Counted from the stretch's first letter, positions 25,947-36,648 are shown. The stretch is 64,000 bases of DNA from an uncultured Pseudanabaenaceae cyanobacterium (GCA_937949725.1 CALECT010000078.1:1-64000); one strand, 5' to 3'. Notes: a model not told the origin generated them from the sequence alone. Numbers and translations: made by a program.

Positions 25947-26035
25947 TGGTCATTCTCAATGGAATTGAGCTATGGTGTAGAGCTTTTACTTCTGCCCATT
26001 ATCTTAAGCACATGGCTTAGGCCGACGGCCGACAG

Positions 26036-27547
<1,512 letters not shown>

Positions 27548-27557
27548 TTATTGAATA

Positions 27558-27579
27558 GGGACATGCCATGGCACGTCCC
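27558..27579. repeat. Near-perfect palindrome between chlL and chlN
   Basis: GGGACATGCCATGGCACGTCCC is a 22-bp palindrome broken by one pair, which becomes a G-U wobble in minus-strand RNA. It lies in the 107-bp gap after chlL and could stabilise or attenuate the message between the two genes. Confidence 0.6.
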
Positions 27580-27615
27580 TAACAAAAGGCTAGATATCTA
27601 GGTGAGGCGATCGCC

Positions 27616-28482
27616 CTACACCATCATCAAGTCCAGCTCTTCTTCGCGTTCCTGGGTCTTGGCCTCAGGGGGATTGAGGTAGAAGTCAGATAGCAAGCTG
27701 AAGAGTTCGCGATCCGGCGCATCTTGGGGCACTACGCCTTCAGGATTCGAGAGGAGCTGATCCGCAATGCTGAGGTAGTAGTCCGCTACGGGCAGCAAGG
27801 AAGGATCTTCCTCGGCCATTTCGAAGACGGTCTTGCCTTTGACACGGGAGACACGGATGTCTTCGATGAGAGGCAGGATTTCCAGCACAGGCATAGGCAC
27901 GGACTCGATGTACTTATCAATCAAGTCGCGCTTGGAGGTGCGGTTGCCGATCAAACCAGCGAGGCGCAGGGGGTGGGTGCGAGCTTTCTCACGCACGGAG
28001 GCCGCAATGCGGTTCGCTGCGAAGAGGGCATCGAAACCGTTGTCGGTGACGATCATGCAGTAGTCGGAATAGTTAAGGGGGGCTGCAAAGCCACCGCAAA
28101 CCACGTCGCCGAGGACGTCGAAGAGAATGACGTCGTATTCGTCAAAGGCGTTGAGTTCTTTGAGGAGTTTGACGGTTTCGCCAACCACATAGCCGCCGCA
28201 ACCGGCACCAGCAGGGGGACCACCGGCCTCGACGCAATCTACGCCGCCGTAGCCCTTATAGATGACATCTTCAGGCCAGATATCTTCGTAGTGGTAATCC
28301 TTCTCTTGAAGGGTGTCGATGATGGTGGGAATCAGGAAGCCCGTGAGGGTGAAGGTGCTGTCATGCTTGGGGTCGCAGCCGATTTGTAGAACCTTCTTGC
28401 CACGCTTGGCTAAGGCGACGGAGATGTTGCAGCTAGTGGTGGACTTGCCAATGCCACCTTTGCCATAGACCGATAGTTTCAC
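27616..28482 (-). CDS. chlL: Light-independent protochlorophyllide reductase iron protein subunit L
   Basis: ChlL is the NifH-like ATP-dependent reductase that passes electrons to ChlN/ChlB. The GTG start at 28482 gives [19 protein letters not shown] with GGGAGAG 6 bp upstream and a 288-residue protein, the family size; an in-frame TTG five codons upstream overlaps that ribosome-binding site and is unlikely. Walker A is GKGGIGKST. The two cluster ligands are in AGAGCGG and [10 protein letters not shown]. The acidic tail [11 protein letters not shown] is somewhat longer than the core. Confidence 0.97.
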   Translation of the reverse strand: MKLSVYGKGGIGKSTTSCNISVALAKRGKKVLQIGCDPKHDSTFTLTGFLIPTIIDTLQEKDYHYEDIWPEDVIYKGYGGVDCVEAGGPPAGAGCGGYVVGETVKLLKELNAFDEYDVILFDVLGDVVCGGFAAPLNYSDYCMIVTDNGFDALFAANRIAASVREKARTHPLRLAGLIGNRTSKRDLIDKYIESVPMPVLEILPLIEDIRVSRVKGKTVFEMAEEDPSLLPVADYYLSIADQLLSNPEGVVPQDAPDRELFSLLSDFYLNPPEAKTQEREEELDLMMV

Positions 28483-28942
28483 GGGCGTCTCTCCCAATTC
28501 GAGTTAATAGCGGATGTTATGGGCGAGAGCCTAGGCGATGAATATCACTGGATATCGCCGCTTCACTCCGCCAGCAGTTTCTTATCTGCACAGCTCGCAT
28601 TGTTCATCACTTTTGAGGGGCATGGGAAGCCGATCGCAAAACAACTTCATCTATCCAATTCATTGTTCCGATCCCAGTTACTAATCGCGTAAAAGAACAT
28701 CTCTGATCATGAAGAAATAACCTTCTAAGCTACGAAACAAATCGATCTTTATCGACGTTTTCAACAAAAAGCGGGCTTGATTGAGTTGATAACCTCAGCT
28801 TGTGCTCCAAATCACTCCCTCACAGGGAAATTTGGCAAGAGATTAGTTGATTGAATGAACAATGGTGAAGCTTCTTACTTAGTGATGTAATCGCTTCAAT
28901 TTGATGAACTTTGTTTGCGCTTCATGTTAGTTGAGGGGGAAA
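28483..28942. other. Leader region of the chlL-chlN operon
   Basis: About 460 bp, AT-richer than its surroundings, between the chlL start and the end of the MFS gene on the same strand. It must hold the chl promoter. I see no gene, and no hairpin strong enough to call as the MFS terminator. Confidence 0.4.
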
Positions 28943-30160
28943 TTACTCCTCATCACTCCTGGCTTGAATCGATAGGGCAAACCAGCCGGTGAGTAGCGTC
29001 AAGGCTCCCCCGACGAAGAACGGGACTCGGTAGCCAAAGCTCACCAGCAAGCCGCCGATGGCAGGTCCGATCGCGTTAGAGATGCTGAGGTAGGAGGCGT
29101 TGATGCCCAAGACTTCACCCTGTTCTTTCTCATTACTTTTGCTAGAAAGCAGCGAATCAATAATGGGCATGGGGAAAGAATTGATAGCACCGAAAATCCC
29201 CATCAAAACAAAGAAAACCAGCAGGTTGGGGGCGGCAGGCATCAGTAAGAACAGCAGACCGCGCAGCATCAGGGCAATGGCGAGAATTTTGATGAGGGAA
29301 AACCGTTTGCGCAGCGGGTCGAGGCCAAAGACCTGGGCGATAAAGCCAAGGATGCCGACGATCGCAAAAGCAACGGCTAGCATTTTGCTGTTTTGACCCA
29401 GGACCTCAATAAAGAAGGGCTGGAAAGCAAAGGCAAAGATGGTGAAGGTGGAGCCGCTGAGGAAGGTGAGGAGAAATAGGCGGCCGAATTTTGGGCTGCT
29501 TAGGGAGGTGATGACTTTGCCCAGTTTGAAATCTGCCCAGGTGAGTTTGAAGGGAGTACAGGTTTCCGGGGGGTGAGATTCGGGCAGGGCAAAGAAGCAG
29601 AGGAGAGTGGCGATCGCGGCAATCACCGCAGAAACCACAAAGCACATGCCCAAGTTGGTGACGCCGGGCAAGGTAGGCAATTGCAGCGCCAAGTAGCTCA
29701 GGGCCGGTCCTGCAATAAAGCCCAGGCGAAAGGTCGCGCCGAAGATGCCAAAAGCTTTGGCGCGCTGGCTAGGGTCGGTGACATCGCTAATGGTGGCCTG
29801 GGCGATGGAGTTGTTGCCGCCGGTAATGCCATCGAGAATGCGGGCCAGGAATAACAGCCAGGCGACGCTGGCAACGCTAGCCAAAACATTGGAAAAAACG
29901 GTGCCGAGGAGACTAATGATGAGAATGGGGCGGCGACCCAGGCGATCGCTCAATCTCCCTAAGACCGGCGTGGCAAAGAACTGAGACAGGGCATAGCCCG
30001 TGGTGAGCAGGCTGGCCTGGAAGTCGCTGAGGCCGAACTGTTTGGCGTAGGGATACAGCGTCGGGATGATGATGGTGAAGCTGACCGCGTTGATGAAGGC
30101 GATGGAGGTGATGATCCAGAACTGGAGGGGCAGTTTGGCTGGATCGGAGCTGGAGGTCAT
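28943..30160 (-). CDS. MFS transporter, TetA/multidrug-exporter-like
   Basis: The 405-residue protein has twelve predicted membrane helices and the MFS motif A equivalent VLGRLSDRLGRRPILIISLLG near residue 65-85, with a helix 5 motif-C-like FRLGFIAGPAL. These features suit a drug/proton antiporter of the inner membrane. The first helix begins FWIITSIAFINAVSFTIIIPTLYPYA. The substrate cannot be read from sequence. No regulator gene is adjacent. Confidence 0.9.
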   Translation of the reverse strand: MTSSSDPAKLPLQFWIITSIAFINAVSFTIIIPTLYPYAKQFGLSDFQASLLTTGYALSQFFATPVLGRLSDRLGRRPILIISLLGTVFSNVLASVASVAWLLFLARILDGITGGNNSIAQATISDVTDPSQRAKAFGIFGATFRLGFIAGPALSYLALQLPTLPGVTNLGMCFVVSAVIAAIATLLCFFALPESHPPETCTPFKLTWADFKLGKVITSLSSPKFGRLFLLTFLSGSTFTIFAFAFQPFFIEVLGQNSKMLAVAFAIVGILGFIAQVFGLDPLRKRFSLIKILAIALMLRGLLFLLMPAAPNLLVFFVLMGIFGAINSFPMPIIDSLLSSKSNEKEQGEVLGINASYLSISNAIGPAIGGLLVSFGYRVPFFVGGALTLLTGWFALSIQARSDEE

Positions 30161-30452
30161 TAAGCGATTCCTTGGGGGGCTGGCGGAGCGATCGCCTAGA
30201 TGAAGGAGCTGAAAGCCTCAAAAGAAGAGTTTTCAAGGGCTCAAAGCGTTGCCATCAGACCATATCAGGCTTTGCCATGACTCAGCTCTACCCGCTGAAA
30301 AAGGTGAGTTCCGGGGTGACAACCTAGCGTTCTTTATCGCCTGCACATCTCTATACAAAGATTGAGTCTGACCCACTGCAATTGCGGGATACGTAGAGCC
30401 TGTGATGTTTTTACACTTCAAGCAACTGAAGTAAACTGCCATCTAATTGACT

Positions 30453-30635
30453 ATGAAAGTGAGTAAGTCCTCTTGGAGATTTGCCGTAGCAACGACTGGG
30501 GGAATGTTTCTGATCGCCACTGGAGTCCATGCCCTGAGCCGTCCTGCTGAGGTGGTGGATTATGTGTCTACTGGCGTAGAGGAAATCATTCCTGACAAAG
30601 AGAAAAGCTCTGATCAAGCGAGCAGCCAGAAGTGA
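30453..30635 (+). CDS. Small putative membrane or exported protein
   Basis: The 60-residue product MKVSKSSWRFAVATTGGMFLIATGVHAL has a signal-anchor-like start and a polar Lys/Asp/Ser-rich tail (IPDKEKSSDQASSQK). There is no clear ribosome-binding site, and no family I know, so it may be spurious. It is followed by 330 bp in which I see no gene or strong structure. Confidence 0.4.
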   Translation: MKVSKSSWRFAVATTGGMFLIATGVHALSRPAEVVDYVSTGVEEIIPDKEKSSDQASSQK

Positions 30636-30969
30636 GCAGGATGCTTGAGACTGTGTAATCTCTGATGCCTCTTGGTAGGCATGGGATAAGAGCAAGCGTA
30701 TGGTTCTCGTCAGAATTAGTAGAGGCAAGGTGTAGCTACCGCCAAGCATTTACAGGATCAGATGTGCCAGGCCTCAATCTACAGGGCTGAGGTGGGAAGC
30801 TCAGCTATCGAGCAGACTCAGCGGCTGGGTTCGTGCGGCGTGGCTCAGAAAAGAACTAGTTATCTACAATGGAATTAGGTTCGTTAAGCAGCTGGCGCTT
30901 CTTCAATGGAGAGAAGAAGAAGGGGCAGTCCTGCAAGCCTGGAAAGGCGAAAAGCGAGTCCGAGATTAG

Positions 30970-31326
30970 ATGAGAGGAGAAGTGGTGATTCAGGACCAAG
31001 AGACTCGGCAATGGGCAATGATGCTACATCTTTCACAGCTCGCAGGGTTTGTGATTCCGATGGGTGGCTTAATTCTTCCTATTTTGATCTGGCAGCTAAA
31101 GAAAGAGGAAATGCCGGAGCTTGATATCCATGGCAGGATTGTCGCAAACTGGATTATTGCCGAAACCATCTACACCATCATTAGTGTCATTTTGGTCTTT
31201 TTTATAGTAGGAATTTTCCTTCTCATTCCGCTTTCAATTATTGCGATCGCCTTTCCTATTATTGGCGCTGTTAAGGCAAATGAAGGCCATACTTGGAAGT
31301 ATCCTCTATCCATCAATATCTTATAA
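30970..31326 (+). CDS. DUF4870 family membrane protein
   Basis: The roughly 113-118-residue protein has the DUF4870 layout: QWAMMLHLSQLAGFVIPMGG, then ILPILIWQLKKEE, HGRIVANWIIAETIYTIISVILVFF, and a last helix LSIIAIAFPIIGAVKANEG. Three to four membrane helices are expected. The start is uncertain: a ribosome-binding site AGGAGA inside the first codons favours GTG at 30985 over ATG at 30970. Function of the family is unknown. Confidence 0.85.
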   Translation: MRGEVVIQDQETRQWAMMLHLSQLAGFVIPMGGLILPILIWQLKKEEMPELDIHGRIVANWIIAETIYTIISVILVFFIVGIFLLIPLSIIAIAFPIIGAVKANEGHTWKYPLSINIL

Positions 31327-31430
31327 ATAGAGATCCAGCGAGATCTGTCCAGAGAGCACTAAAGCTGGGCTATCTCTCGAATTTTTGAGCTAATACAGTG
31401 GTCAGCGCTGCGGAATAAGCAATAGTCCAG

Positions 31431-31850
31431 ATGAATGTAATTGAGAACCAAGTTGTGGCAAATGCATTCAAGCGTTACCCACCCCCGATGCAAGAAAAGC
31501 TGATGCATCTGCGTCAATTGGTTCTAGAGATAGCCTCAGAAACAGAAGGCATTAGCCCCGTAGAAGAGACTCTAAAGTGGGGAGAGCCAAGCTACGTCAC
31601 CACAAGCGGAAGCACCCTCAGAATTGATTGGAAAGAGGCACAGCCTCACCAATATGCAATGTATTTCCACTGCCAAACTAAGTTGGTTGATACCTTCAGG
31701 AGGCTATACAGAGAGCAATTCACGTTCGAAGGGAATCGCGCAATTGTTTTCCAGGAAAACGATGAGATCCCTGTTGAGGAATTAAGGCACTGTATTTTGT
31801 TGACGCTGACTTACCACAGCAGGAAACATCTGCCGATGCTAGGGGTATGA
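31431..31850 (+). CDS. DUF1801 (YdhG-like) family protein
   Basis: The 139-residue soluble protein has the DUF1801 pattern: FKRYPPPMQEKLMHLRQLVLE, ETLKWGEPSYVTTSGSTLRI, and YAMYFHCQTKLVDTFRRLY. Members have a small alpha/beta fold of unknown biochemical role. It ends 66 bp before the left end of an IS element. Confidence 0.85.
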   Translation: MNVIENQVVANAFKRYPPPMQEKLMHLRQLVLEIASETEGISPVEETLKWGEPSYVTTSGSTLRIDWKEAQPHQYAMYFHCQTKLVDTFRRLYREQFTFEGNRAIVFQENDEIPVEELRHCILLTLTYHSRKHLPMLGV

Positions 31851-31916
31851 GGGATTGAAAATTCTTGAGGCGGTTGCTTCGCAAACTTTCAGAGGAATTG
31901 CCTGCGCTGTAACTGA

Positions 31917-33260
31917 CAACACTCCGGACAGTTTTCGGGCTCCCTAGGAGGAAAGCTATCCACCTTATAGAGTGTATTTACAACCAAGCAGATACACAGA
32001 TGGATAGCCTTAAAGAGATCTTAACCGGCCTACTGGACACAGTGGGCCTTTTCACAAACCGCACCGGAAGTTCCTACTCACGCTCCTACCGAGCTTGCTG
32101 ATTGTTTGCGGCAAAGCCAATTACACGAACCTGAGCCGCTACAGCGAGTTATGTGAGCGGACTTACCGGCGTCACTACAGCCGAGGCATCGGGTTTGAAG
32201 CCATCAATCAGAAGCTCATTGAACAGCATGGGTCCAGGTCTGGAATCCAGATTGGAGTGGTTGATTGCACCTTTGGCGAAAAGAGTGGTCGCCAGACTCC
32301 CGGCCTGGATTGGTTTTACAACGGCAAGACCCAGAAAACCGAGAAAGGCTTGGAATGGTCCGTGATTAGTATCGTGGACTTGGAGCAACACACGGGCTAC
32401 AGCCTCAGTGCTCAACAGACTGAAGCCGGGCTAGCGGCTAGAGCGAAGGCCGCCAAGGAAAAGGGTCAATCGGTGGGGAATCGAGTGGACTTCTATCTGG
32501 GTCACCTCACCTATTGCTGCTCCTTTTTTCCATCGCGAGCCAAGCATCTGGTGGGAGACCTGTTCTACAGCAAGTTCAAGTGGATTCAAGGGGTCAGGGC
32601 TTTGGGTCTCCATGCGGTAGGAAAGTTACGCCAAGACGCCAATGTGAACTACCTCTATCACGGTCCTCAATCGAGTGGCCCCGGTCGCAAAAAGAAATAT
32701 GCGGGCAAGGTGGATTGGAACAATCCCGATTTTCGTCGCCTCAAGCTGCGAGAAACACTCGGTGATGGCACCCAGCTTTATAGTGCGGTCGTCTGGTCCG
32801 TCGCCTTCAAGTGCAACATCCAGGTCGTCTATCTACGCAAAACTAAAGCAGGCAAACGTAGCTATATCCTCTTGTTCTCTACCGACCTTGAATTGAGTGC
32901 AAGCGATATTTATCGCTTCTACAGCGCTCGTTTCCAGATTGAATTTATCTTCCGCGATGCCCGCCAGTTCACAGGGATGAACGATTCTCAGGCTCGCAAC
33001 CCTGAGGCTCTAGACACCCAGGTCAATGCTAGTCTCACCGCGCTCAATCTCGCTAAAGCCGCCTTGAGACCTGAACATCTGCGAGACAAGCCCATCCCCT
33101 TTTCTCTCGCTTCGCTCAAACGTAGGGCCCTCAACGAACATCTCCTTGAGCGCTTTTTTTCTCACTTCGACCTTGACCCGAGTTTGATTAAATCAACACC
33201 TGAATGGTCAAACCTCCTTGAGTACGGCACCATAGCCTCTTAATACTGTCCGGAGTGTTG
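31917..33260 (+). mobile_element. Insertion sequence, IS4-like, with inverted repeats and target duplication
   Basis: Exact 16-bp terminal inverted repeats CAACACTCCGGACAGT at 31917-31932 and its complement at 33245-33260 delimit a 1344-bp element. AACTGA occurs directly outside both ends (31911-31916, 33261-33266), a 6-bp target duplication. The element holds one transposase gene, which is frameshifted. It lies between the DUF1801 gene and the Imm63-like gene, whose start is only 28 bp from its right end. Confidence 0.95.
32000..33243 (+). pseudogene. Transposase, frameshifted near its N-terminus
   Basis: From ATG 32000 the frame reads MDSLKEILTGLLDTVGLFTN and then stops at 32100. The family sequence continues in another frame from about 32060 (KFLLTLLPSLLIVCGKANYTNLSRYSELC), intact to 33243. 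The main frame carries the DDE elements: Asp in GVVDCTF, Asp in VGDLFYSK and Glu in ARFQIEFIFRDA, as in IS4-like DDE transposases. The shift needs one inserted base. No slippery heptamer is seen, so it looks like a mutation rather than programmed frameshifting; a TTG at 32095 could start a shortened protein. Confidence 0.85.
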
Positions 33261-33287
33261 AACTGACTGAGGACATGAGTGAGGATG

Positions 33288-33725
33288 ATGACTCTGACGC
33301 AGATACAGCAAAAATATCGCGATATTGCAGTGTCACTGGGCTGCGAAGGAACGCTGCCCACTGCTCCCCAGCATGACGGCAGTGCCCATGCTGAGCATAT
33401 CGGTGACAATTATGTCTTTGTGGTGACCGAACGCGGCCGTGAGTTGAAACGTCAGCAAACAACGGATCCAGAAGAATTGCTTTCGTGGTTTGTTCGGGGC
33501 CTAACGGCTAGCATTGCGCGGGGGTGGGAGCTTCAGAATCGCGTTTCATCCCAAGATTCAAGACGGCTCTGGTTCAAGAAGCACGTTGCACTGTTGCAGG
33601 AAATCAACCCTGCTTGGGCAAAAGAACAGGCCTGTGAATATGAGGATGTGTTGGTGCGTCACCCATTTGATGATGCGGTTCGCGATTCCTCTGAAAGCTT
33701 GCGAAGCAATCGTTTCGATTCCTGA
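33288..33725 (+). CDS. Imm63-like immunity family protein
   Basis: The 145-residue protein MTLTQIQQKYRDIAVSLGCEG... has the pattern NYVFVVTERGRELKRQQTTDPEELLSWFVRG, then ASIARGWELQNRV...DSRRLWFKKHVALLQEINPAWA and ends near VRHPFDD. This matches my recollection of the Imm63 family, predicted antidotes for polymorphic toxins. No toxin gene neighbours it. An IS element lies just upstream and may have separated it from its original promoter or partner. Confidence 0.7.
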   Translation: MTLTQIQQKYRDIAVSLGCEGTLPTAPQHDGSAHAEHIGDNYVFVVTERGRELKRQQTTDPEELLSWFVRGLTASIARGWELQNRVSSQDSRRLWFKKHVALLQEINPAWAKEQACEYEDVLVRHPFDDAVRDSSESLRSNRFDS

Positions 33726-33749
33726 TACGGAATCCATTAGAGTTGGGGC

Positions 33750-34838
33750 ATGGTCAAGCTTTTACATTCATTTCTACGTGGTGGAGTGGCGCTCTTGAGC
33801 GTTATGGTCTTCGCCACTGCTTGTGCTCCGCAGACCGGGATTTCCCTGCCTGGCAAGAAAAGCGAGTTGAGCCAACGCCAGCAAGAGTCTGATTGGGAAG
33901 AAGTGGGGGAGCTGCCGCTTCCGCTAGAGTCTCACCAAATGGTGAAGCTGGGCGACTTTATCTATGTGCTGGGGGGATGGAATGACAAAAAGGGGCCCTA
34001 TGCTGAGGTTTACTTTACCCGGCTTACCAGCGAGGGTTCTTTAGGCGATTGGCAAGAAGCCACTGCGGCGATGCCGCTGAGGTTGCAGCACCATGCTGTT
34101 ATCGTCCACAACGAAGCGCTCTATGTTTTAGGTGGAGATAATGGCTTCTTTGAAAAGAGCAAGGTTTCAGATCGCATTTTTCGAGCAGTTCCTAATGCCC
34201 AGGGCGACATCACAGACTGGGTCGAGGTGGGTCAGCTGCCGGAGCCGCTGACGATCCATGGCGTGACGACGATTGATGATCAGGTTTATGTGATTGGCGG
34301 AAGCCAGACGTTTCGGCCCGGCAGTACGGTTTCGGATGGAGTTTTTACGGCGAAGATTTCGGCCGAAGGTGAGTTTGGCGAGTTTGAGAAGCTGGCCTCG
34401 TTTCCCAATCCGATTGGTTGGTTGACGGCGACGGCTATTGATGGCCGAATTTTTGCGATTTCGGGCAAGGAACAGTTTAGTCCGACTCGCTTAATAGAGA
34501 AGGTTTGGGTCGCTGAGGCGGAGGCTGATGGGCAGTTATCGCCCTTTGAACCCATTAGTACCGTGGTGCCTCGGGAGCGTCACACCACTGTTCTGCTGGA
34601 TCGCACGCTGGTGGTGATTGCGGGGGGTGGGGCTAAGCGTGTGCTGTCGTCGGTTGAAGCGGGGGAGGTTGATGGAGACGGGAATATTGCCAATTGGACG
34701 GAACTTTCCCCGTTGCCAGAGCCGCGCTATGCCCATGCGGTGTTTGCTCATGATGGCGATATTTATGTGTCGGGAGGGTTTGTGCGCTATGGCAGTAATG
34801 AAACCAGCAGAAAGGTATTTAGACTCTCTTCAAACTAA
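33750..34838 (+). CDS. Kelch-type beta-propeller lipoprotein
   Basis: The 362-residue protein starts with a signal ending FATAC, a possible lipidation Cys at residue 25. The remainder holds five to six kelch-like blades with repeated patterns such as GDFIYVLGGWN, NEALYVLGGDNG, DDQVYVIGGSQ, DGRIFAISGKE and DGDIYVSGGFV, each followed by a W or F and paired by LGDWQEA / ITDWVEV. Such propellers bind partners or sugars; the activity is unknown. It lies 24 bp after the Imm63-like gene. Confidence 0.85.
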   Translation: MVKLLHSFLRGGVALLSVMVFATACAPQTGISLPGKKSELSQRQQESDWEEVGELPLPLESHQMVKLGDFIYVLGGWNDKKGPYAEVYFTRLTSEGSLGDWQEATAAMPLRLQHHAVIVHNEALYVLGGDNGFFEKSKVSDRIFRAVPNAQGDITDWVEVGQLPEPLTIHGVTTIDDQVYVIGGSQTFRPGSTVSDGVFTAKISAEGEFGEFEKLASFPNPIGWLTATAIDGRIFAISGKEQFSPTRLIEKVWVAEAEADGQLSPFEPISTVVPRERHTTVLLDRTLVVIAGGGAKRVLSSVEAGEVDGDGNIANWTELSPLPEPRYAHAVFAHDGDIYVSGGFVRYGSNETSRKVFRLSSN

Positions 34839-34883
34839 AGGCGTCATTTTAATTTCTGGATAGCTCACAGAAGGAAAAATTCA

Positions 34884-35744
34884 ATGTATTCGCGACGCGG
34901 ATGGACAAAAATGTATTGGGATATAGTCGATCAGCTTTATTGGTCTCCCAAGTATTTAGGAATGAAGTCGATTCCACAAAAGTATTGGCAAGTCAGTGGT
35001 GATAAAGTTGCCGTGCCAAAGTCTATGACGAATCCAAAAGGACCGCTATATCGTCGAGATAAATCGACAGCAGACTTTTGGCCATACATTCAACGCCAAG
35101 AAGAGCCCTTTAACCATATCTTCGAGCTTGTATTTTCCATCATGCCTGGCGATGCACTTGCAGAAATCTATGGGCACTTTATAGATGCTGGACAAGTAAG
35201 AGACTACGAGGCTCATGGACGAGAACTCACTACCAGAATTGGATATAAATGGCTTGATAACATCACAACAACTGATGGATTCTACACATCAAAAGACTCT
35301 ATTCTGGCTGTTGAGTTGAAATTCAATGCAAAAACATCGCTGGACCAGATCGCGAAATACGTTATGGCAATTACCGCAGAACAAATGGTTTCAGGGATAC
35401 GCCAGAATCTGAACCTGTTGTATATTTTCCCCACTAAGCCAGATGAATCTTTTGCAGCTCAGACGGGCTTAGGCCGCTTTGATATAAATGAAGAGCTGCT
35501 TTCAAAATTGGCATCTGCACCAGAAAATAAATCGATCCGCTTGTTCTATGAGAAGCATAGTAAGGAGATCTCTAAAACGCTGCGACACCTAGAGATAACT
35601 TGCATTGCATGGACTGATCTCTTGCAAGCTCTAACGAGCTATTCAGAGCAGCTTGGAGATACAACTGGAGATCAAACGCTCAAGCGGTTGATTGGTGGTC
35701 TTGTTGATGAAATATTAGTTCATCCACTATCAAATGTGACTTAG
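34884..35744 (+). CDS. Predicted PD-(D/E)xK nuclease-fold protein of unknown family
   Basis: The 286-residue protein is not one I recognise. Asp131 (TTTDGFY), then Glu144-Leu-Lys146 (LAVELKFNA) and Gln155-x3-Tyr159 (DQIAKYV) fit the D-(D/E)xK-QxxxY order of RecB-like nucleases. AAGGA precedes the ATG by 8 bp. Its DNA is visibly AT-richer than neighbours, consistent with transfer. It sits in the accessory patch next to an Imm63-like gene, an IS and a STAND relic, so a defence or mobile-element role is possible but not shown. No methylase gene is adjacent. Confidence 0.7.
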   Translation: MYSRRGWTKMYWDIVDQLYWSPKYLGMKSIPQKYWQVSGDKVAVPKSMTNPKGPLYRRDKSTADFWPYIQRQEEPFNHIFELVFSIMPGDALAEIYGHFIDAGQVRDYEAHGRELTTRIGYKWLDNITTTDGFYTSKDSILAVELKFNAKTSLDQIAKYVMAITAEQMVSGIRQNLNLLYIFPTKPDESFAAQTGLGRFDINEELLSKLASAPENKSIRLFYEKHSKEISKTLRHLEITCIAWTDLLQALTSYSEQLGDTTGDQTLKRLIGGLVDEILVHPLSNVT

Positions 35745-35845
35745 GCAAATCATCTGCAACAACAGAATCCACATCACCAGTAACAGCAGTAGATTAAGTG
35801 TTGCAGAACTAATTGGCTGCTAAACAGTCAATCATTGATAGGACA

Positions 35846-36060
35846 TCACGATCGCCTCGCAAAGTTCTACAGCAACAAGCGATGTATAAAGATATAACCA
35901 CCGCCCACCTTCTGTAAAAGTATCCGCTCCACTCCCCAATCCAAAAACTTTGAATAATTCCAAGGAGTTGAGCCATTGCGCCACAGCATCACCCGCAGTA
36001 GCAAATGCTTAAGGCAAGCCTCACCTCCGCCCAAGCTCCAGCCAAGCATCCCCCAAGTGC
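35846..36060 (-). pseudogene. Fragment of a STAND/NACHT-type NTPase C-terminus
   Basis: Minus-strand frame reads GGGEACLKHLLLRVMLWRNG, PWNYSKFLDWGVERILLQKV and GGGYIFIHRLLL, then an in-frame TAG at 35867-35869, after which NFARRS follows to a TGA. This is a near-match, from memory, to the conserved end of cyanobacterial NACHT-type proteins (IPWNYARFLDYA-, KVGGGYIFIHRLLL-type sequence). The upstream parts are gone, leaving roughly 70 codons. It converges on the nuclease-like gene and follows the thioesterase gene. Confidence 0.7.
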
Positions 36061-36146
36061 TGCTGATTTGGTAGTCAAGAATTAGAGCTGCAATGTTTAA
36101 GGAGAGGAAGCCGAAAAAGCTAAAGAAAAGCGTCGAACAATGGATC

Positions 36147-36599
36147 TCAACCCCGATTAATTCCGACAAAGACGCCTTCATGGGTGGCGCAAACTTCGCC
36201 TTCACAAGTGACCGTAGATTTGAGCGTTAGTCGGGCTTTACCATAGCGCTGATAGGCCCGTGAAAACTTGGCGAAGTCCGCTTCAGTGAAGTCGATGACT
36301 TGGGAACTGTAGTCGCTGATGATGGGCTTGAGAAATTGAGTGTTGCTGGCCTGGATGACCAGCGTGGGCTTGGGCTCAAAGGTTTGGCAACGGTGCTTGA
36401 GGATGATCCAGCCTGCCAAAATGCCCAGGGTAGAGATGCTGCCACCGAAGGCAGAGTCGCGGTGGTTGATGTTTGGGGCAAGCTTTGCTGTGACGGTGAT
36501 GGAGAGAGGAGAGACTTCGGCGACGGTGATGCCCATGGCGGAGGTGATGGGGATGCGATCGCTAATATATTCCTGAAGAAAAGCTTGGGTGGAATCCAT
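36147..36599 (-). CDS. Thioesterase-fold (YiiD C-terminal-like) protein
   Basis: The start at 36599 (MDSTQAFLQEYISDRIPITS) gives a 150-residue hotdog-like protein: MGITVAEVSPLSITVTAKLAPN, NHRDSAFGGSISTLGILAGW (the active-site loop with a Ser/Gly-rich turn), and a last strand SQVIDFTEADFAKF. It resembles the putative thioesterase domain family. The substrate is unknown. It precedes, in opposite order, the hemL terminator region on the same strand. Confidence 0.75.
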   Translation of the reverse strand: MDSTQAFLQEYISDRIPITSAMGITVAEVSPLSITVTAKLAPNINHRDSAFGGSISTLGILAGWIILKHRCQTFEPKPTLVIQASNTQFLKPIISDYSSQVIDFTEADFAKFSRAYQRYGKARLTLKSTVTCEGEVCATHEGVFVGINRG

Positions 36600-36648
36600 G
36601 GGGTGAGGTTTGGAGTTGTTGTGGGGCTTCAGCGGTCTAGAACAACAA

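Noticed and set aside
27724..28389. 221-codon frame opposite chlL
   Set aside because: Antisense of a conserved gene; Val/Gly/His-rich composition typical of such shadows.
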